Part shown: one piece after another, positions 1 to 5,116 of the stretch
Layout: the number at the start of each line of letters is the position of its first letter
How positions within the stretch are numbered: position 1 is the stretch's first letter
From: Spirochaeta sp.
Lineage (GTDB): Bacteria; Spirochaetota; Spirochaetia; DSM-2461
Assembly (NCBI GenBank): GCA_030592625.1
Contig: JAUVIY010000191.1
Span: 1 to 5,439 of the forward strand
Length of the DNA stretch: 5,439 nt
Direction: 5' to 3'
Program-made: the position numbers and the translations under genes
Notes under the pieces: model-generated
Told to the model about the DNA's origin: nothing
Database searches by the model: none
What the model saw: only the letters and a program-made list of their open reading frames with translations

Positions 1-518
1 ACCGGCAGGCCCTGGCTTTCGCCTTCCTCGAGGTCGCTGCCCCGCACGACCGTCCAGCGGGTGTCGCTGGCGAACACCCGTTGACAGGCTTCCACCTGGT
101 CGTCGATGTCCACCGCACGAAGGAGTTTGCCGAGGCGGCTGAAAACCTTCACTTCCCGTAATAACTTCTTTGAGTATTTGTCTTTGCCATCGAGGGTGAT
201 GTGCCACCCGCAGGAGAACACGAGGCGTGCTCCCGGCTTTGCGTGATCGAGTACTGCCCGGGCCGTTCCCGAGGAGTACTGATGAACCCCCCAGGGGACC
301 AGCACGACAAGTACCGCATCGCACCCGGCCACCGCGCGTCGAATTATATCGGGGTTGTTTGTCGCACCGGGAATGATGGTGATCCGCCCTTCGAACCTGT
401 CGAGCTTCTTCACACTCTTCTCGCGGCACACACCCATTACCTCGTAGCCCCTGTCCAGCGCATGCTGAACCAGGTACTGCCCGAGTTTCCCGGAAGCTCC
501 GATGATACTGATCTTCAT
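1..518 (-). CDS. NAD(P)-binding Rossmann-fold protein, atypical SDR / NmrA-like (partial, C-terminus off the left edge)
   Basis: The first 172 codons of a gene that leaves the window. The N-terminus MKISIIGASGKLGQ has a beta strand followed by the dinucleotide-binding glycine motif GASGKLG (residues 7-13). This GxxGxxG form is typical of atypical short-chain dehydrogenases and NAD(P)H-binding proteins (NmrA-like, biliverdin-reductase-B-like). A second strand, YEVMGVCR (25-32), ends in Arg32, which often contacts the NADP 2'-phosphate. Strand CDAVLVVLVPWG (66-77) and the later WTVVRGSDLEEG (155-166) match the 'DWTxVRPxxLxdG' stretch of this family. A soluble cytoplasmic oxidoreductase or redox-sensing protein is likely; the substrate cannot be told. 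The ATG at 518-516 has AGGAG 7 nt upstream. It overlaps the TGA of the XRE gene as ATGA, so translation is probably coupled. It is last of the three operon genes visible. Family confident, function not. Confidence 0.87.
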   Translation of the reverse strand, partial: MKISIIGASGKLGQYLVQHALDRGYEVMGVCREKSVKKLDRFEGRITIIPGATNNPDIIRRAVAGCDAVLVVLVPWGVHQYSSGTARAVLDHAKPGARLVFSCGWHITLDGKDKYSKKLLREVKVFSRLGKLLRAVDIDDQVEACQRVFASDTRWTVVRGSDLEEGESQGLP

Positions 519-751
519 GATGTTACTCCTTTAATTTCCTCGGAATTGAAGGAGAATACCTCTTCCAATTTCACATTGAAGGCCAGCGCGATGCGGAAGG
601 CCAGCTCCAGGGAGGGGGAGTACCTGGCGCTCTCAATGGCGATGATGGTCTGCCTGGTTACCCCCGTCTTGTCCGCCAGCTGCTGCTGGGTCATCTCCCC
701 GCTATGGAAGCGGAGTGTGCGGATATTGTTGCTTACGCGGCTCTTGCCCAT
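515..751 (-). CDS. Small XRE-family helix-turn-helix transcriptional regulator
   Basis: A 78-residue stand-alone Cro/C1-type DNA-binding protein. The HTH spans about residues 10-63. Helices 2-3 lie in TQQQLADKTGVTRQTIIAIES (21-41), followed by the conserved YSPSLELAFRIALAFNVKLEEVF (44-66). This matches the small single-domain XRE regulators (YgzD-like) usually encoded beside a small membrane protein. There is no ligand-binding domain. The frame is open upstream to 904, but that extension is antisense-like and Trp/Ser-rich. The ATG at 751-749 is preferred because it has GGAGG with about 9-nt spacing and starts just before the conserved domain. It lies 1 nt after the DUF2178 stop and overlaps the reductase start by 4 nt. 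Inference: it autoregulates the operon, probably through the palindromes at 1215-1297, with the membrane protein modulating it. Confidence 0.95.
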   Translation of the reverse strand: MGKSRVSNNIRTLRFHSGEMTQQQLADKTGVTRQTIIAIESARYSPSLELAFRIALAFNVKLEEVFSFNSEEIKGVTS

Positions 752-752
752 C

Positions 753-1202
753 TCAGAAGCCCCTCCGATAGTAGCGGAACTGGGCGATCTCCGTACTGAT
801 ATCACACCCGAAGAGAGATAAGAACAGGATGAGGAACGCCACCAACAGAGGCCATGAGAGGGCCAGTGATCCCATGGCCAGGAAGAATCCTGCGCCGAAG
901 ACATAAGAGGCGATCCTTGCGGCTTTCAGTTCGATCATCTTGTCCCGCTCATCTTCGATGGGAAGGTCAGGATCCCCCTGGACTGCGAAGGCACGGCCGA
1001 TGGTGAAGAGAATCATAGTGATGATCTTGGAGACGATTTGCACCGGGATCAGGAGAAGAAGGAGCACGGCTCCCAGGCGTAGGGGGTCGGCGGTCGTGAA
1101 ATCTCCATTCCGGTATTTGAGATACAAAACCAGGCCGTACACCGCAAAGACGAGCACGGTGCTGGTAATCATGGCAATGGATCTTCTTTCATGATATGTC
1201 AT
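753..1202 (-). CDS. DUF2178-like integral membrane protein, partner of the XRE regulator
   Basis: A 149-residue predicted inner-membrane protein with four hydrophobic segments at about residues 8-27, 43-67, 97-115 and 117-133. Between segments 2 and 3 is a charged loop, DLPIEDERDKMIELKAAR (79-96). A DERD-x-x-I element followed by an amphipathic stretch is the hallmark of DUF2178-type proteins, often found in two-gene cassettes with small XRE regulators. Molecular function is unknown for the family. An anti-regulator or envelope sensor that sequesters the XRE protein is an inference. The ATG at 1202-1200 is chosen because GGAGG lies 5 nt upstream. A TTG at 1214 is in frame but overlaps that Shine-Dalgarno site. 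It is the first gene of the operon; the XRE start follows after 1 nt. The family call rests on remembered motif and topology, not on a search. Confidence 0.85.
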   Translation of the reverse strand: MTYHERRSIAMITSTVLVFAVYGLVLYLKYRNGDFTTADPLRLGAVLLLLLIPVQIVSKIITMILFTIGRAFAVQGDPDLPIEDERDKMIELKAARIASYVFGAGFFLAMGSLALSWPLLVAFLILFLSLFGCDISTEIAQFRYYRRGF

Positions 1203-1214
1203 TTTTTCCTCCAA

Positions 1215-1234
1215 ATGTCCGGATAACCGGACAT
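1215..1234. promoter_or_regulatory. 20-bp palindrome, candidate operator (proximal)
   Basis: ATGTCCGGATAACCGGACAT: 8-bp perfect arms (ATGTCCGG / CCGGACAT) around a 4-nt centre. It sits directly upstream of the Shine-Dalgarno site of the DUF2178 gene, just downstream of the predicted transcription start. A bound repressor would block transcription here. The same bases could also form a hairpin in the 5' UTR. No U-tract follows on the minus strand, so it is not a terminator. Confidence 0.7.
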
Positions 1235-1244
1235 AAAGTAAAAT

Positions 1245-1272
1245 AAGATACTCATAATGTAATACACAACAA
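1245..1272 (-). promoter_or_regulatory. Candidate promoter of the DUF2178-XRE-reductase operon
   Basis: On the minus strand, TTGTTG (1272-1267) is separated by 16 nt from TATCTT (1250-1245) in an AT-rich stretch. The predicted start near 1238 falls just upstream of the proximal palindrome. The boxes are only moderate matches to sigma-70 consensus, and other registers in this AT-rich region are possible (TTGTGT at 1269-1264 with TTATTT at 1246-1241). Confidence 0.4.
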
Positions 1273-1277
1273 ACTAA

Positions 1278-1297
1278 ATGTAAAGTATATTTTACAT
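1278..1297. promoter_or_regulatory. 20-bp palindrome, candidate operator (distal)
   Basis: ATGTAAAGTATATTTTACAT: 7-bp perfect arms (ATGTAAA / TTTACAT), with 9 of 10 position pairs complementary overall. It lies just upstream of the candidate -35 box. It has the same length and the same ATGT...ACAT ends as the palindrome at 1215-1234. The centres (1224.5 and 1287.5) are 63 bp apart, six helical turns, so both would face the same side of the DNA. Confidence 0.6.
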
Positions 1298-1433
1298 AAA
1301 AAGCGAAGCTGTATCCAAAATGCTCAAAAATGTACTGTCATGATATTTAAAACTACTTGAGGCAATATGACCAATCAGGAACTTGGTTTCATTAGAAAGT
1401 CGAAGTCTCCGGACCCATTTTGGAAGAAGAGAT

Positions 1434-1691
1434 TTATCCGGCTATAGGGAATGAGATCGACCTGCCCTCGCGCCCTGACTTTCCACCGAAGATCATCGCC
1501 AGGGCATTGGTGGTAAGGCCACTGATGGCCAAGAGCCCTCGAGGGCGAATCGTCAGGACTTCACCCGCAGCAAGGATATAATCTTCGGTATCGTCTTTGC
1601 GGGTCACCACAATCATACCTTCTATGCTCCGGATGCTGATGGGACGTTGAAAGATATCGCGAATGGTATAAATGCTCATCTTTTCTTTCAT
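1434..1691 (-). CDS. DUF2917 domain protein
   Basis: An 85-residue soluble protein. The core GMIVVTRKDDTEDYILAAGE (25-44), followed by VLTIRPRGLLAISGL (45-59), has the DUF2917 pattern: a strand ending in V-T-R, an acidic 'D-x-x-D-Y' turn, a 'L-x-x-G-E' turn, then a short beta stretch. This looks like a small beta-sandwich or cupin-like fold. The family has no established function and no catalytic residues are evident. The C-terminal tail (70-85) is basic then hydrophobic. The ATG at 1691 is chosen, with GGAGG 9 nt upstream; a second in-frame ATG lies four codons in. The gene is divergent from the MocR regulator at 1855, and the 163-bp spacer between them has repeated operator-like motifs, so it is a likely regulatory target. 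The family call is from motif memory. Confidence 0.83.
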   Translation of the reverse strand: MKEKMSIYTIRDIFQRPISIRSIEGMIVVTRKDDTEDYILAAGEVLTIRPRGLLAISGLTTNALAMIFGGKSGREGRSISFPIAG

Positions 1692-1766
1692 CCTTGATTT
1701 CCTCCATCACAATAGTACTTAAGAATGAACGGATTGCTCGGACGCAGATGAAATGAAAATACTCAG

Positions 1767-1823
1767 AACAGTGGACTGATTATCGAACTGTTACCATAAC
1801 AGATGGTGAAAACTGACCCTGTT
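1767..1823. promoter_or_regulatory. Tandem AACAG-N16-CTGTT repeats, candidate MocR binding array
   Basis: AACAG at 1767-1771 and 1798-1802, and CTGTT at 1788-1792 and 1819-1823. Each AACAG is 21 bp ahead of its CTGTT (two helical turns), and the two units are offset by 31 bp (about three turns). The inner half-sites also form a perfect 15-bp inverted repeat, CTGTTA-CCA-TAACAG (1788-1802). The position is the spacer between divergent DUF2917 and MocR genes, where MocR-family regulators usually bind repeated sites. Inferred from pattern only. Confidence 0.5.
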
Positions 1824-1843
1824 TTCCCGCATTTGGAAGCCTT

Positions 1844-1858
1844 ATGCTTATTGAATGA
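1844..1858 (+). other. Four-codon mini-ORF overlapping the MocR start
   Basis: ATG CTT ATT GAA TGA (M-L-I-E) has GGAAG at 1835-1839, 4 nt upstream. Its TGA overlaps the MocR ATG as ATGA. The MocR start itself has no Shine-Dalgarno site at normal spacing, so ribosomes could arrive by termination-reinitiation on this mini-ORF. The overlap could equally be chance in so short a frame. Confidence 0.25.
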
Positions 1859-3282
1859 CCGAGACAACGGACGTTCTTTATCACAAAGTTGCGGATCAGG
1901 TACAATCCATGGTCGACGAGGGGCTTTACAGACCCGGAGATAAAATACCTTCGCTACGAGGTTTGTCCACTTCACTGTCGGTCAGTGTCAATACAATCCG
2001 TGAAGCCTATCTGCTCCTGGAGAGCCGAGGAACTCTCGAGGCCCGGCCGCAGACCGGATTCTTCGTATCGGTACCGGTGGAGCTTCCCCGGCATCCGCAG
2101 GTTGAGGAGCCGGTTCCGACTGAAGTGAGCGTCCCGGATATCGTCCATCAGGTGATGGCCGATTCCGTCAATCCCGACATCAACTCCCTCGCACTGGCAT
2201 TGACGGATCCCGAATTGCTTCCCCTTGCGGACGTGGAGCGCTCTCTGGTCCATGCCCTGCGTTACCACCCTCTTGAGAGCCTGGGCTACCAGTTCGACAC
2301 CTATACCTCTGGGCTGCGAACTCATATCGCCCGACGCATGATGGCCGCAGGAGCCAGAGTGACGCCTGAGGAATTGGTGATAACCGCCGGCTGTATGGAA
2401 GCGGTGTCTCTCTCCCTGCTGGCCACATGCAGCCGGGAGGACACCGTTGCTATCGAGTCTCCCGCATATTTTATCTTCTATCGACTGATGGAGCGCCTTG
2501 GACTCAGGATCGTGGAGATTCCCACCGATCCGATGACGGGCATGCAACTCGACGTGCTGGAGTATGTCCTTGGCACCCATTCAGTGAAAGCCATTCTCTG
2601 CACTTCGAATTTCAGCAATCCTTCAGGCAGCCTGATGCCCGACGATCGGAAAGAGCGCCTTATCACACTGGCTTCTTCGGCCGGGGCTGCCCTGATCGAG
2701 GACGATATTTACGGGGAAGTTCACTTCGGTGTAAAGCGTCCCGCGCCCCTTGCCTCCTTTGATACCGATGGAACCGTGATCCACTGCAGTTCCGTCTCGA
2801 AAACAGTATCCCCGGGTCTGCGTATCGGATGGGTGCGGGGCGGACGCTGGGGGGATGACATCGCTCGGCTCAAGGCCACGTTCTCAGTGTCCTCTCCGGC
2901 TCCGTCGGTGCAGGCTCTTACCGGGTACCTGGATTCCGGCCGCTTCGACCGTCACCTGCGCCGCCTGCGGCACCGATTGAACGACAACATGTGCAGGCTC
3001 GTTAATCTGGTTCGGGAGGAATTCCCGGAAGGTACACGGCTTACCAATCCCTCCGGGGGTCTGACCACCTGGGTGGAGCTCCCCGAAATGGTCGATACCA
3101 TCGAGCTGTACAGGAAGGCTCGGAGCCGGGGAATCTCGATTGCTGTAGGGCCGATGTTCACCATGTCCCGGGATTATCACCAATTCCTCAGACTGAATGC
3201 CGGGAAGCTCGGATCCGTGGAAGAGAGAGCCCTGATGACCATTGCTTCGCTCTGTCGGGAGGCGGCAGGAGTGGCGCCGTAG
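1855..3282 (+). CDS. MocR-family regulator: GntR winged helix fused to PLP-dependent aminotransferase domain
   Basis: 475 residues, normal for the family. Residues 6-72 form a GntR winged helix (LYHKVADQVQSMVDEGLYRPGD, then IPSLRGLSTSLSVSVNTIRE, wing GTLEARPQTGFFV). A linker of about 70 residues leads to a fold-type-I aminotransferase domain (about 140-475). The PLP-site residues are all present: Asn255 in SNFSNPSG, Asp283 and Tyr286 in EDDIYGE, Schiff-base Lys316 in SSVSKTVSPGLRIGW, and substrate-carboxylate Arg446 in FLRLNAG. PLP binding is therefore expected. Family members (GabR, PdxR, TauR) act mainly as cytoplasmic transcription factors that sense PLP or a PLP-amine adduct; an aminotransferase reaction in vivo is not implied. 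The effector is unknown. The ATG at 1855 is preceded in frame by TGA, which fixes it as the earliest start. It is divergent from DUF2917, its likely target together with itself. Confidence 0.97.
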   Translation: MTETTDVLYHKVADQVQSMVDEGLYRPGDKIPSLRGLSTSLSVSVNTIREAYLLLESRGTLEARPQTGFFVSVPVELPRHPQVEEPVPTEVSVPDIVHQVMADSVNPDINSLALALTDPELLPLADVERSLVHALRYHPLESLGYQFDTYTSGLRTHIARRMMAAGARVTPEELVITAGCMEAVSLSLLATCSREDTVAIESPAYFIFYRLMERLGLRIVEIPTDPMTGMQLDVLEYVLGTHSVKAILCTSNFSNPSGSLMPDDRKERLITLASSAGAALIEDDIYGEVHFGVKRPAPLASFDTDGTVIHCSSVSKTVSPGLRIGWVRGGRWGDDIARLKATFSVSSPAPSVQALTGYLDSGRFDRHLRRLRHRLNDNMCRLVNLVREEFPEGTRLTNPSGGLTTWVELPEMVDTIELYRKARSRGISIAVGPMFTMSRDYHQFLRLNAGKLGSVEERALMTIASLCREAAGVAP

Positions 3283-3344
3283 TCAGAAATTATAACCGGG
3301 ATTGTCCGAATAAGTGAAAAGCTCCGGGTCATCGTACTCAACAG

Positions 3345-3358
3345 AAATCTGCAGATTT
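3345..3358. promoter_or_regulatory. Perfect 14-bp palindrome beside the toxin-antitoxin -35 box
   Basis: AAATCTGCAGATTT is fully self-complementary, with no spacer. Its last base is the first base of the predicted -35 hexamer TTGCTA. A protein bound here would compete with RNA polymerase. The stem is too AT-rich, and the following T-run too short, for a convincing terminator of the MocR gene. Confidence 0.4.
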
Positions 3359-3386
3359 TGCTATTGGCTTGTGATATCGTTATGAT
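3358..3386 (+). promoter_or_regulatory. Sigma-70-like promoter of the vapBC operon
   Basis: TTGCTA (3358-3363), a 17-nt spacer, then TATGAT (3381-3386). The predicted start is 6-8 nt after the -10 box, at about 3392-3394, which coincides with the A of the antitoxin ATG (3393). No Shine-Dalgarno site is present. The transcript is therefore predicted to be leaderless. Confidence 0.65.
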
Positions 3387-3405
3387 ACCGGTATGAAATC
3401 GATAT
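3374..3405. promoter_or_regulatory. Extended 32-bp palindrome, candidate autoregulatory operator of vapBC
   Basis: Centred between 3389 and 3390. The core ATACCGGTAT (3385-3394) is a perfect palindrome. Outer half-sites ATATCG (3374-3379) and CGATAT (3400-3405) share the same centre. In total 13 of 16 position pairs are complementary. It covers the -10 box, the predicted start site and the first codons of the antitoxin. Ribbon-helix-helix antitoxins of the VapB/FitA type bind such paired half-sites as dimers of dimers, often with the toxin as co-repressor. Confidence 0.65.
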
Positions 3406-3620
3406 TGATACGGAATCTGCCTGAACAGACTCTCGAGAACCTCAAACGACTGGCGAAGTATCACCATAGATCCCTGCAGGGTGAGTTGCATGACATATTG
3501 GAAGGTGCATCGGAGCGTTCTCCGAGACATAATTCGGGGTCATTCAGAATAATAACCGTCAATACCGGGAATCAGGGAACCTGGAGTCGGGAAGAGATTT
3601 ACGGTGATGAAGCGAGGTGA
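3393..3620 (+). CDS. vapB: VapB/FitA-type ribbon-helix-helix antitoxin
   Basis: 75 residues. The N-terminus MKSILIRNLPEQTLENLKRL (1-20), then AKYHHRSLQGELHDILEGA (21-39), is a ribbon-helix-helix fold: a short DNA-contacting strand (SILIRNLP), helix A (11-22), then helix B (27-39). After a flexible linker, the C-terminal tail TWSREEIYGDEAR (63-75) is the toxin-binding motif seen in FitA-like antitoxins (W-S-R-E-E-I-Y-x-D-E). It should neutralise the PIN toxin encoded immediately downstream and, as a complex with it, repress the promoter. The ATG at 3393 is the only sensible start for the fold, yet it has no Shine-Dalgarno site, in keeping with a leaderless message. The 3' end overlaps the toxin by 14-17 nt, so the genes are co-transcribed and probably translationally coupled. 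Confidence 0.92.
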   Translation: MKSILIRNLPEQTLENLKRLAKYHHRSLQGELHDILEGASERSPRHNSGSFRIITVNTGNQGTWSREEIYGDEAR

Positions 3621-4050
3621 TATCGCCTTCCTGGATACCAACATCCTCCTCGCCGCCACCGATACGGGGCGGAGGGCTTACGTTGCCGCAGTTTCTGTAT
3701 TTACAAAATTGACCGGCGATGGGATCCACCTGGCAATAAGTGGACAGGTAATCAGGGAATATCTGGTGGTAGCAACGCGTCCCATCGAACAAAACGGCCT
3801 GGGCTTGAAATTGCATGATGCTTTGGACAATATCGCCGAGTTTCGATCGAGAACCATCTTTCTGGAAGAAACACTTGAGGTAACGGATCAATTGGTTGAA
3901 CTCATTAAATCGACCGGCATCCATGGCAAGCGCATCCATGACATAAATATCGCAGCGACAATGTTAAGTCATGGTGTCGAGAATCTGGTCACATTTAATC
4001 CCGGGGATTTCTCGGGTATTGGCGATATCGAAATCCGGATACCAGAGTAG
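3604..4050 (+). CDS. vapC: VapC/FitB-type PIN-domain ribonuclease toxin
   Basis: 148 residues from GTG 3604, or 147 from ATG 3607. The PIN-domain acidic residues are all present: Asp11 in FLDTNILL, Glu52 in VIREYL, Asp113 in RIHDINIAATM, and Asp135 in TFNPGDF (numbering from GTG). These ligate Mg2+ or Mn2+ for RNA cleavage; VapC toxins cut tRNA or rRNA and stop translation. The protein is cytoplasmic and intact, with no sign of decay, so the toxin is expected to be active unless bound by the antitoxin. GGGAAGAG ends 7 nt before GTG 3604 and 10 nt before ATG 3607, so either start is possible, and both lie inside the antitoxin gene. Plasmid or island maintenance, or stress response, are the usual roles; the RNA target cannot be read from sequence. 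Confidence 0.95.
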   Translation: MMKRGDIAFLDTNILLAATDTGRRAYVAAVSVFTKLTGDGIHLAISGQVIREYLVVATRPIEQNGLGLKLHDALDNIAEFRSRTIFLEETLEVTDQLVELIKSTGIHGKRIHDINIAATMLSHGVENLVTFNPGDFSGIGDIEIRIPE

Positions 4051-4076
4051 GTTGGAGCTGATATAAAAAAGAAGGA

Positions 4077-4166
4077 ATGCCGCATGACATCTCACTTATC
4101 GACAGAGCTTCCATTACTGAATGGGCAGTAATGATTATCAAAGCGGTTTCGACACCCGAAGAATAA
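4077..4166 (+). CDS. Possible 29-residue small ORF (doubtful)
   Basis: ATG 4077 to TAA 4164-4166 encodes MPHDISLIDRASITEWAVMI plus nine residues. Its only purine-rich signal, GAAGGA, abuts the start codon, which is too close. The same GAAGGA is correctly placed (7 nt) for ATG 4084, which opens a 15-residue frame in another phase (stop TAA 4129-4131) ending inside the hairpin at 4112-4133. Either could be a leader peptide for the nucleoside hydrolase gene or a chance frame. No family is recognised. Confidence 0.15.
   Translation: MPHDISLIDRASITEWAVMIIKAVSTPEE
4112..4133. repeat. Inverted repeat, 8-bp perfect stem with 6-nt loop
   Basis: CATTACTG-AATGGG-CAGTAATG. No T-run follows (next bases ATTATC), so an intrinsic terminator is unlikely. 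It lies in the 166-bp spacer between the toxin and nucleoside hydrolase genes and could be an operator or an RNA hairpin. Confidence 0.5.
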
Positions 4167-4216
4167 CGAGTTTCTCCACGGCCTCAGACCAATATTGAAT
4201 AAACGGGAGTAATTAC

Positions 4217-5116
4217 ATGAATACATTAAGGGATATATCCCTGCACCCGTCATCTGGAGGCAAGCTCCGCGTCGTTCTGGATACAGATACTTTCAATGAA
4301 ATCGACGATCAGTTTGCACTGGCGTATTTACTGCGTTCAAGTGACAAAGCGGAAACGGAAGCGATATATGCCGCTCCTTTCAAGAATGATCGTGCAGACT
4401 CTGCTGGTGAAGGAATGGAAAAGAGTTTTGAAGAGATCGAACGGCTGCTGAATCGTCTGAAGAGAAATGAAGTTCCTCACTATCGCGGAGCGAAGCAGTT
4501 TCTAACTGACTCGAAAACGCCGGTGGAAAGTGAAGCAGTAGATGATATTATCAGGCGGGCTATGACGGCTACAGAGTCAGAACGCCTGAATATAATAGCT
4601 ATAGGTGCCATCACCAACGTTGCTTCAGCATTACTGCTCAAACCCGATATTGTCGATTGCTGCAATGTAATCTGGCTTGGGGGGCATCATCCGGAATATC
4701 CTTTTAACTTTGAGTTCAACTTGAGTGGAGATGTTGCAGCTGTCCGTACGGTGTACGATTCAGGGGTGCCTCTCTATGTTGTCCCATGCGAGGGAGTCGC
4801 TTCACATCTGAGAGTAAGCAGGGAGGAATTGAGCGCCTTTCTTGATCTGTCCGATCCCTTGTCAAGTTTCCTTTACAAACGATTTTCCGAGTATGGGCCA
4901 GAAGGTGTATGGACCAAGGTGATTTGGGATATTTCTGCTGTTGCATGGATTGTACTACCTGAATCGGTTAAGAGTTATTCCATTCCCACACCTCGAGTAG
5001 CTGAGGATGGTTCATATATTGTGGATCAACGACGGCCACCCTGTCGCTTCGCTTATAAACTGGATCGAGACGCTATCTACCGGGATCTGTTTATGCGGCT
5101 CGATGGGGATTTCTGA
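4217..5116 (+). CDS. Nucleoside hydrolase (inosine-uridine preferring family), variant active site
   Basis: 299 residues, near the usual 300-330. The N-terminal metal and ribose motif is VVLDTDTFNEIDDQFALAY (19-37), with Asp22, Asp24, Asp30 and Asp31. It is two residues longer than the canonical DTDPGxDDAxA. IAIGAITNVASALLLKP (127-143) corresponds to the conserved 'GPLTNxA' stretch, and FNFEFNLSGDVAAV (163-176) to the 'EFNxxxDP-AA' ribose-binding motif. C-terminal VIWDISAVAW (235-244) supplies the last calcium-ligand Asp238, but Trp237 replaces the His that precedes it in classical enzymes. The expected reaction is hydrolysis of the N-glycosidic bond of ribonucleosides for salvage, in the cytoplasm (no signal peptide). 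Substrate is uncertain and may be a modified nucleoside. GGGAG lies 7 nt before ATG 4217. It is 166 bp from the toxin gene, so probably its own unit. GC is clearly below the outer genes. Confidence 0.92.
   Translation: MNTLRDISLHPSSGGKLRVVLDTDTFNEIDDQFALAYLLRSSDKAETEAIYAAPFKNDRADSAGEGMEKSFEEIERLLNRLKRNEVPHYRGAKQFLTDSKTPVESEAVDDIIRRAMTATESERLNIIAIGAITNVASALLLKPDIVDCCNVIWLGGHHPEYPFNFEFNLSGDVAAVRTVYDSGVPLYVVPCEGVASHLRVSREELSAFLDLSDPLSSFLYKRFSEYGPEGVWTKVIWDISAVAWIVLPESVKSYSIPTPRVAEDGSYIVDQRRPPCRFAYKLDRDAIYRDLFMRLDGDF

Larger units (their letters stand above)
1235..1433. other. AT-rich intergenic region between the DUF2178 and DUF2917 genes
   Basis: The part nearest the membrane-protein gene holds its promoter and the distal palindrome. 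The remainder (about 1300-1433) contains no gene that I can support and no clear terminator for the DUF2917 gene, whose transcript runs into it from the right. Confidence 0.6.

Noticed and set aside
201..821. Long plus-strand open frame opposite the reductase and XRE genes
   Set aside because: Antisense to two genes with clear family motifs and ribosome sites; its protein has low-complexity Ser/Thr/Pro stretches and matches nothing known.
752..904. N-terminal extension of the XRE gene up to an upstream start at 904
   Set aside because: Out of frame within the membrane-protein gene, with a Trp/Ser-rich sequence that has no domain; the start at 751 has a good Shine-Dalgarno site.
1367..1447. 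26-codon plus-strand frame starting M-T-N-Q-E-L-G with GAGG 4 nt upstream
   Set aside because: Overlaps the 3' end of the DUF2917 gene on the opposite strand, has no recognisable family and is short enough to arise by chance.
1972..2580. 202-codon minus-strand open frame inside the MocR gene
   Set aside because: Shadow of a high-GC coding sequence; it reads through conserved aminotransferase codons and has no motif or ribosome site of its own.
3559..3939. Minus-strand open frame opposite the VapC gene
   Set aside because: Antisense to an intact PIN domain with all four acidic residues; no supporting motif.
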